DNA of 64,000 bases from Augochlora pura (Eukaryota; Arthropoda; Insecta; Hymenoptera; Halictidae): positions 26,136,545 to 26,200,544 of the forward strand of contig NC_135775.1 in assembly GCF_028453695.1 (NCBI RefSeq), given 5' to 3'. The notes beneath the pieces are model-generated. The model had not been told where the DNA came from. It saw only the letters and a program-made list of their open reading frames with translations, and did not search any database. This document shows positions 58,401 to 64,000 of this stretch, piece by piece (within the stretch, counting starts at the first letter, position 1; every line of letters starts with the position of its first letter). A program made the position numbers and the translations under genes.

Positions 58401-61400
58401 ACGCTTCTGGTCGCCTGCGCTTCGCCGGTCACCCGCTCCGCGAACAGTTATCCCGTCTACTTCAGCGTTTCGCTGGTTTTCCTTCAATCTTCCTCGGAAC
58501 CAGATAGAACCGGTAGATCGGAGATCGCACGCGGTAGCAAAACGATTCGTCGATTTTATGCAGCGCGAACTGTTATCTTCTCTTTTCCTCGGACCGATCG
58601 AGTGCTAACGAAGCGAACGGGTTAAGCGCCGGCAGCAACGACCCGAAAGAACAACAGTGGCCCGGGCAATGAAATAAATAAAAATATTTCGTTATCCTGT
58701 GGGAATAAACGGTCCATCCTGTCCATTGTTGTTTCGTTGTTGCTTCTGCGGGGCCGGCGCAATAAAGACGGTATAATAACGCGCGATAATGGCGGAGTTC
58801 GTTTCGTTACGTGTTCCCGTCATTGTGTGGCGCAGGTGAAATTCGTTCCGGGCGTACAAAACCGTCGGGATGAATGGAGGCGCGAATCCATTGAGGCGGG
58901 TCCTCGTCAATCGAAGGGACGGAGAGTATTTTTAAAGGGGCGATGATTGACAAAAGACAGCGGCCGACACGGAATACCAATGAAAGGCGGCGCGACGCCT
59001 GATTCGCATGACAAGAGAGCCCCCGCGGACGAGGTAAATACAGAGCTCGCGGAGCCGACGAACGCGCGCCTCCTTGCGAATCGCGTGCCGCATCTCGCCG
59101 TAATTCTTTCGACACTTGCCCGCGTTCGGATCACGAATGATTCCACGGAGCGGGCAAACCGACGCGCAACGATTCCCCGGTGAATCGCAGAGCCATCCCC
59201 GCTTTAATTGCCCGGGTATACGAGTGTCTAATTAAATGTACTGGCGAGTTAATAGACGATAATAACTCGGCGCGCGCAGCGGCCCGCCGTTTCTTTTCGT
59301 TGTTTCTTGCTTCGGTGGGTCGGCGCACGGTTTAATAACACGTCAGTTTTCATTGACGGCCCGGTCGGTCTGGCCCCCCGAGAGAGCTCCGACGGACCCC
59401 AGAGACTCGAGCGAGTCTCGAGCAGAGGCCGAGACGAGCACGCGAATCCACGGAATCGAGACGGGATCGACTCTCGTCGATGAAAGCTCCGCCGAGGGAA
59501 AGCCGACCGGCCGACGATGGTTTCGTCGATGATTTCGTGTAATCGGCGACGATCATCGTGAATTTCACAGTCCGCCGTTATTGCTTCTCTCGATCGATGC
59601 TCGACTGCGCGGCTTTTTTTTCTTCCATTCGGGTAATTGTCCGAGGTCTTTGGGTCACGGATGACTCGGGATCCGGCGTTCGCGAGCGGAGGACCGATTT
59701 GCAAGAGAGAATTTCTGATTGATGACCGCGCGGATTGAAAAGTGTGACACGAGCTTCGCGTTCCGAACGCGCGCTCGTCTAGGCTGCGTCGGATCTCGCT
59801 CGTTCGCCCCGTAATCGATCTCCTCCTGTGCGCACCAGTTCGCCGCGTCTTTTATAATTAGCGCGTTTATCATCTCTTAATGGCGTGCGCGCGGCAAGAG
59901 AACGTTTCGTTCCTATGATTATTATTATTCCTCGCCGCGGCCGCGCCTCCCCGTGCACGGTTTTCCCAGCCACGAATCCAGCGTGCATCCGCTCCAGATA
60001 CCAGGACGCGGTCCGCTCGGGCCGCCGGTTACACGTGATCGTTCGACGACGTAATCAATCCGGACAGGCAATTATTAAGCCCGGCACGAAAATAAATCGA
60101 TTCCGTCGGGTGGCACGGAGGCGGGCAGAAGGCGGCGGCCAGGCAAAAAGGCCCGTCTAAACGCTCTAATAAGATCCCGGCGAGTGATACACGGTCCACG
60201 GGATCGCGGGGATCGGAGGATGCGTCCTCGTCCAGATCGATTTGCGAATCGAGCACGCTCTGCGCCGACCGCGGCCGATACAGTTACCCGGTAATATCGG
60301 TATATTCGTTTATCCGGGGCCGCGATGCTGCTGCTGCTGCTTGTACGCTCGGTTATCCGGTCTTCCAACGTTCTAGAGACGATCACCGGTCCGTATGTGG
60401 GACAATCGCGTCCGCCATATGGCGTCCCGGTGCCACCTGGGATTCTAGAAAATCTCTCGGACGAGGCGATGAGTCGAAAAGAAATGATCGTCGAGCATCA
60501 AACGGTCGCCCCTAATTGGCCGGCGTGTGAATAACGGCGCTGCTCGTTGAGATCGGCTCGCTCTCTCTCTCTCTCTCTCTTTAAACCGTTTATAATGCAA
60601 TTTATGCGAAATCGTCGTAAAGCGTGCTGCGACTTCAAGTTTCAAATAATTGCGGGCCTCCGGTCGCAAATTGCTCGCATCTATCTTTTCGTCCTCCTTT
60701 TGTCACGATTCTCTCTTAAGAAGATATTCGGAGCAGAAAAGCCACCCCTTCGGAACTATCAGGTTGAGTAATAATTCCGTTCGCAGATCTCTGACACCTA
60801 GGAAAAGAGAAGGAAAATTGGATGAGCTCGAAGCGATTTCAAGATACGTTACGGTGGAGCAATTTCCACGCTACTTTGCTGAAATGAAAGCAGCAAGCGT
60901 CTACTTTAAAACAGGGTAGATTAATTTGAAATTGTATAATAAGTATTAACCTCTTAGGCACGGCGCGCCACTGTAGCGGCTTTCGCGAATGTTGCGTGTT
61001 TTGCTCAATTGTTTTGTTAATTATTAAAGTAAACGATTAAAATGAAAGTATAGTATATTAAGAAAATAAAGTAAAGTATGTTAAGAGAAATGGTGATTTA
61101 GTTATGAAAGACTTTATTTGCGCAAAATCCAGCCGTGCGTAAGAGGTTAAGAAAAGTCGAATGAACTTGTTACACAACCTGATAGTCAAAGTCCATTTCC
61201 TTCTATGCTTCCAAGCATAATAGGCAAACAATAGCGTTCTATCCGCCTCAAAATCGAAGCACGGAGAGCACTGATCTCACAAAGTTTTCGACACGGGATC
61301 CAGAATCGTCCGGAGCGACGCGAATCGATTTCTCGCGTCTCGCTGAATCGAACGCGTCCCGTTCCACCGCAAAATTGTTCGCCGATGCGTCGGCTCCGCG

Positions 61401-63893
61401 ACTAAATTGCGCTTAATAAGAGCGAACGAGGGCCCGCGCCGATCGAGCTGGAATTAATTAGAGGGCATCGCCTCGATGGTTTTCTGGCCCCCCTGGAATT
61501 TCGTTCGGGCTCCTTCGGCCCCGTCGGATCGAATCGAATCGCCCCGCGCTCTATTTTCGCGGCCGATCGCGGTTAAACGGCCTGCGGCGGCGTCGGCGGC
61601 GGCGGCCGGGGTTCTCTCGATCGTACCGTATCCGTGCGGTTGCGTGAGATCCGCGGCTTTTCAGCCGGGTGGTCCGCAGCCTGGAAATATATATTTAATT
61701 TAGAATTCCCCCTTGCCGCGAACCATCCACCGTGCAATTAATTCTGCCTCTGTTCGGTTTCGACGATCGAGTAAATAAAAGTTTTTGCCGGCACGGAGAT
61801 TAGCTTCGTTCTCAGTTACCACGATCCTTCCGACGATTTGCCACGTTTTATTATTTGCGAACGGTGCACACGATCTCGTTTCATTCGACTAGTTTTTTAC
61901 AAAGAGATAGAGATAGAAAGAGAGAGAGCGAGAGAGGGGGGATTTTATAGCTAGATCCGAAGGCCCCGCGGACGCACGCTGCGAATACGCATCGGTCGTT
62001 GCATCGAACCGGGGCCCGGCTTTACGCGGATCGATTCCGGCCGTAAATCGCGAGAAAGGCATTAAAGGGCAAGGCTGACGCACTCGCAACCCCCCCGGAA
62101 TCGCGAGTTTATCGCGACGGTCAATTAGCGGCGTGTCCAACGATCGCGATTTTACGGGTCGTGAATAAACAGGGATGCGCTCCGCGAGCGATTCGAGACG
62201 AAACGTCGTCGATCTCGCGTCTGGTGGTCAGCGTCGCTCAGGGATCGAGTCGCGTTCACGCCACTGATCCTTAATCATCCCGGCGCGGCGCCTAACGGGG
62301 ACGGAGGGGCTATTATTTTGCCCTTCGTCGGACGTGATACCCGAGCGCGACTTCGCTCTCCCGCTTTTTTTGCCGCGCGGAGAGTAGTCACGGAGAGAGA
62401 GAGAGAGATCTAGTTTCTTTGTTCCCTCGATCGCCAGAGACCGACAAGAAGTACCTTATTACAGGAAATGGAGATCGGTTTTTGCGAACCGCCGCCGGCT
62501 GGATTACCGATTGAAACGCGCCCGCGGATCGACGTACTTTCGCCCCTTATCGCCGTTAAAGAGTTAATGCGATCGCCGACGTGCGGACAGGCGGATTGAA
62601 ACGCGGCGGAAACTGGCAACGCCGGTTCAACGGATCCCACCTCCCCTCCCCCAGGGTCCAGCGATAGAAAGAATGTTTAATTCAAACGGATGCTAACGCC
62701 TCGGTGATTAATAAAGTTTAGCGAGACGGCGGCCGAAGGATAACATCTTTCCCGATCGCGCGTTTACAGCGCGGCCGAGTGTAAAATCTTTTCTGCCCGA
62801 ATCCGGATAACTGTAAAAACAACAGGAATCGACGTCGGATTCAGGAGGGGGAGGTGGGGGCCAGAGCTGCTAGACGCGAAGTATCCACCGGCCGGCTAAT
62901 CTCCGGCCGAATCGGGCAAGAATTTTTATGGGACGCATCTTTGGACCGGCCGAAAGAAACTACGTAAAAAGTAACTGTAAAGACCGGCTCTCTCGATCGA
63001 GAGAGTGCCGGGGTCGATCCGCCCGTCCGGTCGGTGGCGGGCTCTTTGAACGACGCACGCCGGAGAGTCGTTAGTTCCGGCGAGAGATCGTAAATTTTGC
63101 CGGGGCGATCGCTTGCTCTAATTGTTCACGGATAATCAAGCCGGCCAAGCTGTTCCGCGCGGCCATCGATACTCCCCCGGCTCCGTAGAACAGTTTCCTG
63201 CGAAAGTGAATCGTGAAGTCGTAGAGTCCCGAGCAGTACAGTCCGATCTCCTTTCCGCGCTGCATTGTGCAACGGAGAAGTTTCGAGATCGCGAGGTTTT
63301 TGCTTTCAGGGAAATCGACTTCCTGTATAAATCTTAATCGCCGAGTTTCTTGCCCCCGGTTAAAATCTTTCCACGGCCAATAGTTCGTTAGCGTTGGCAG
63401 CGTGGTTTTCCGGGCGTCGATTCGTCGTTTATCCGGCCTTCGATCTTTTACCATTGACCGACGGTGGATGCGTTCTTCTTCGCTCTGCGCTGGAAACGTG
63501 ACGAGGTGATTATTGAAATGCTCGAGCCGCGCGCGGCTAAAGTTCCTCCGACCCCTAAGTGGCCCCGATGCAAAAAAGGGTACGGTCACGATGCGAGCCG
63601 GAAATTCCTTGTATCGGCGATCGCGAGTGCCAGAGCGCGCGCTCGCGCGCGCGGTTCACCAACCTTGGAAACGCCAGCCTGAGGTCCGTTCTAAGCTTGT
63701 TCAGCAGCTCGCTGACCGAGGTGAACTGTCTCAAGGTCATCTCGCCGCTACCGGAAGCATAACCGGAACTCGAGCTGGTCGTCGATGGCAGGGTGCCATG
63801 GGAGTCCTGGACGCTTCCTAATGGACGCCTTCCCCATCGTCTGAGCGCGATAGCGTAGTCCTCCGCGTTGTACGTAGGTGGTCTTAATCGCTC
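49491..63893 (-). CDS. mwh: multiple wing hairs-like GBD-FH3 protein (5' end outside window)
   Basis: Exons in transcription order are 63893-63664 (first in window), 53692-53401, 52145-51927 and 51800-49491; stop TGA 49491-49493. They encode 1,016 residues, with phases 2, 0, 0 agreeing. The first exon carries the end of the Rho-GTPase-binding domain (SELLNKLRTDLRLAF). The next two encode the FH3 armadillo-like region of diaphanous-type formins (VQEFASPPADGITLLLETL; LTKVCQAPGGH; FLNAFLKSAPRTQTRLYIQ). A coiled coil follows (EETCRILSKKVSALQAELQ), then about 650 Ser/Arg/Glu-rich, probably disordered residues ending DVVSGLY. No FH1 proline tract or FH2 domain is present. That architecture is the established hallmark of Drosophila Mwh, which acts below planar polarity proteins to block excess actin prehairs. 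It is longer than the fly protein. The exon at 63893 begins in frame, so more coding sequence lies beyond the window. Confidence 0.88.
52146..53400 (-). other. mwh intron between the two FH3 exons
   Basis: A 1.26-kb intron, GT-AG on the minus strand, CpG-rich, with no recognisable element. ORFs up to 138 codons here have no family features. Confidence 0.75.
56191..57090. repeat. two diverged copies of an ATTATGCA-containing element, 860 bases apart
   Basis: 56191-56230 and 57051-57090 align without gaps. GCATTAT, TTAC, ATTATGCA and ACCGCGC fall at the same offsets, and roughly four in five of the first 33 positions match. ATTATGCA resembles POU/homeodomain sites. They lie in the large mwh intron. 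Confidence 0.45.
57217..57244. repeat. (GAC)n microsatellite
   Basis: About nine tandem GAC trinucleotides in the mwh intron. Confidence 0.9.
60558..60580. repeat. (TC)n microsatellite
   Basis: Pure TC run in the mwh intron. Confidence 0.85.
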
Positions 63894-64000
63894 CTGCGAA
63901 CAGAACAAGGACAGTCAGCGGTAATGGCCAGGCCTATCGCGGCGAATACGTTAAAACGGAACGGCCGCGGCTGGGAGAAGCCTCCCGATTCGAGCGGGCG

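Larger units (their letters stand above)
53693..63663 (-). other. 10-kb mwh intron between the GBD and FH3 exons
   Basis: The donor GTTGGT at 63663 (minus strand) and the acceptor TTTGCAG at 53693 bound a 9.97-kb intron. It is CpG-rich with many TTAATTA-type homeodomain-like words, a (GAC)n run (57217-57244), a (TC)n run (60558-60580) and a repeated ATTATGCA-containing element (56191 and 57051). No nested gene was found; the longest ORFs (up to 217 codons) have biased, family-less translations. Confidence 0.75.

Noticed and set aside
49491..63893. Assignment of the GBD-FH3 gene to a full formin (Frl/FMNL, DAAM or form3)
   Set aside because: The frame ends after a disordered tail with no FH1 proline tract and no FH2 domain; mwh architecture fits better.

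Overview
The window is insect nuclear DNA, most likely from a hymenopteran (bee, wasp or ant). The reasons are spliced genes with short GT-AG introns, a patchwork of very CpG-rich and AT-rich segments, many (TC)n/(GA)n microsatellites, and proteins with clear insect counterparts. No virus, plasmid, CRISPR array, rRNA, tRNA or intact transposon was seen. The species assignment is inference.

Layout, left to right. (1) 1-2085, plus strand: the 3' part of an unrecognised gene for a highly charged protein, entered mid-exon. (2) 2563-17146, minus strand: the complete coding region of a G-protein beta subunit (Gbeta13F/GNB1 type, 340 aa, six coding exons) with what appears to be a 3' UTR of about 9 kb full of microsatellites. 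Genes 1 and 2 converge tail to tail. (3) 17.2-34.7 kb: a gene-poor, CpG-rich interval. It probably holds the upstream exons and promoter of the G-beta gene, a degenerate tandem array, a cAMP-response-element cluster, a possible secreted-peptide ORF and two adjacent CTCF-like motifs. (4) 34736-37563, plus: an SLC26A11-like sulfate/anion transporter in eight exons. (5) 39332-43219, minus: a 1,139-aa Asn/Gln/Ser-rich protein of unknown function in four exons. (6) 45838-48293, plus: a second SLC26A11-like transporter in seven or eight exons, with a recognisable TATA box and initiator. (7) 49491-63893, minus, running off the right edge: a GBD-FH3 protein lacking FH1/FH2 actin-assembly domains, matching Drosophila multiple wing hairs (mwh), with a 10-kb intron.

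The genes do not form a pathway in the operon sense. The two transporters are ancient tandem paralogues: they share three intron positions, differ at others, and sit in different base-composition environments. The G-beta gene is a core signalling gene, and mwh is a planar-cell-polarity effector that restricts actin-based hair formation.

All splice coordinates were derived by hand from reading frame, GT/AG dinucleotides and protein-family continuity. RNA-seq would settle the uncertain ends, which are marked in the entries.
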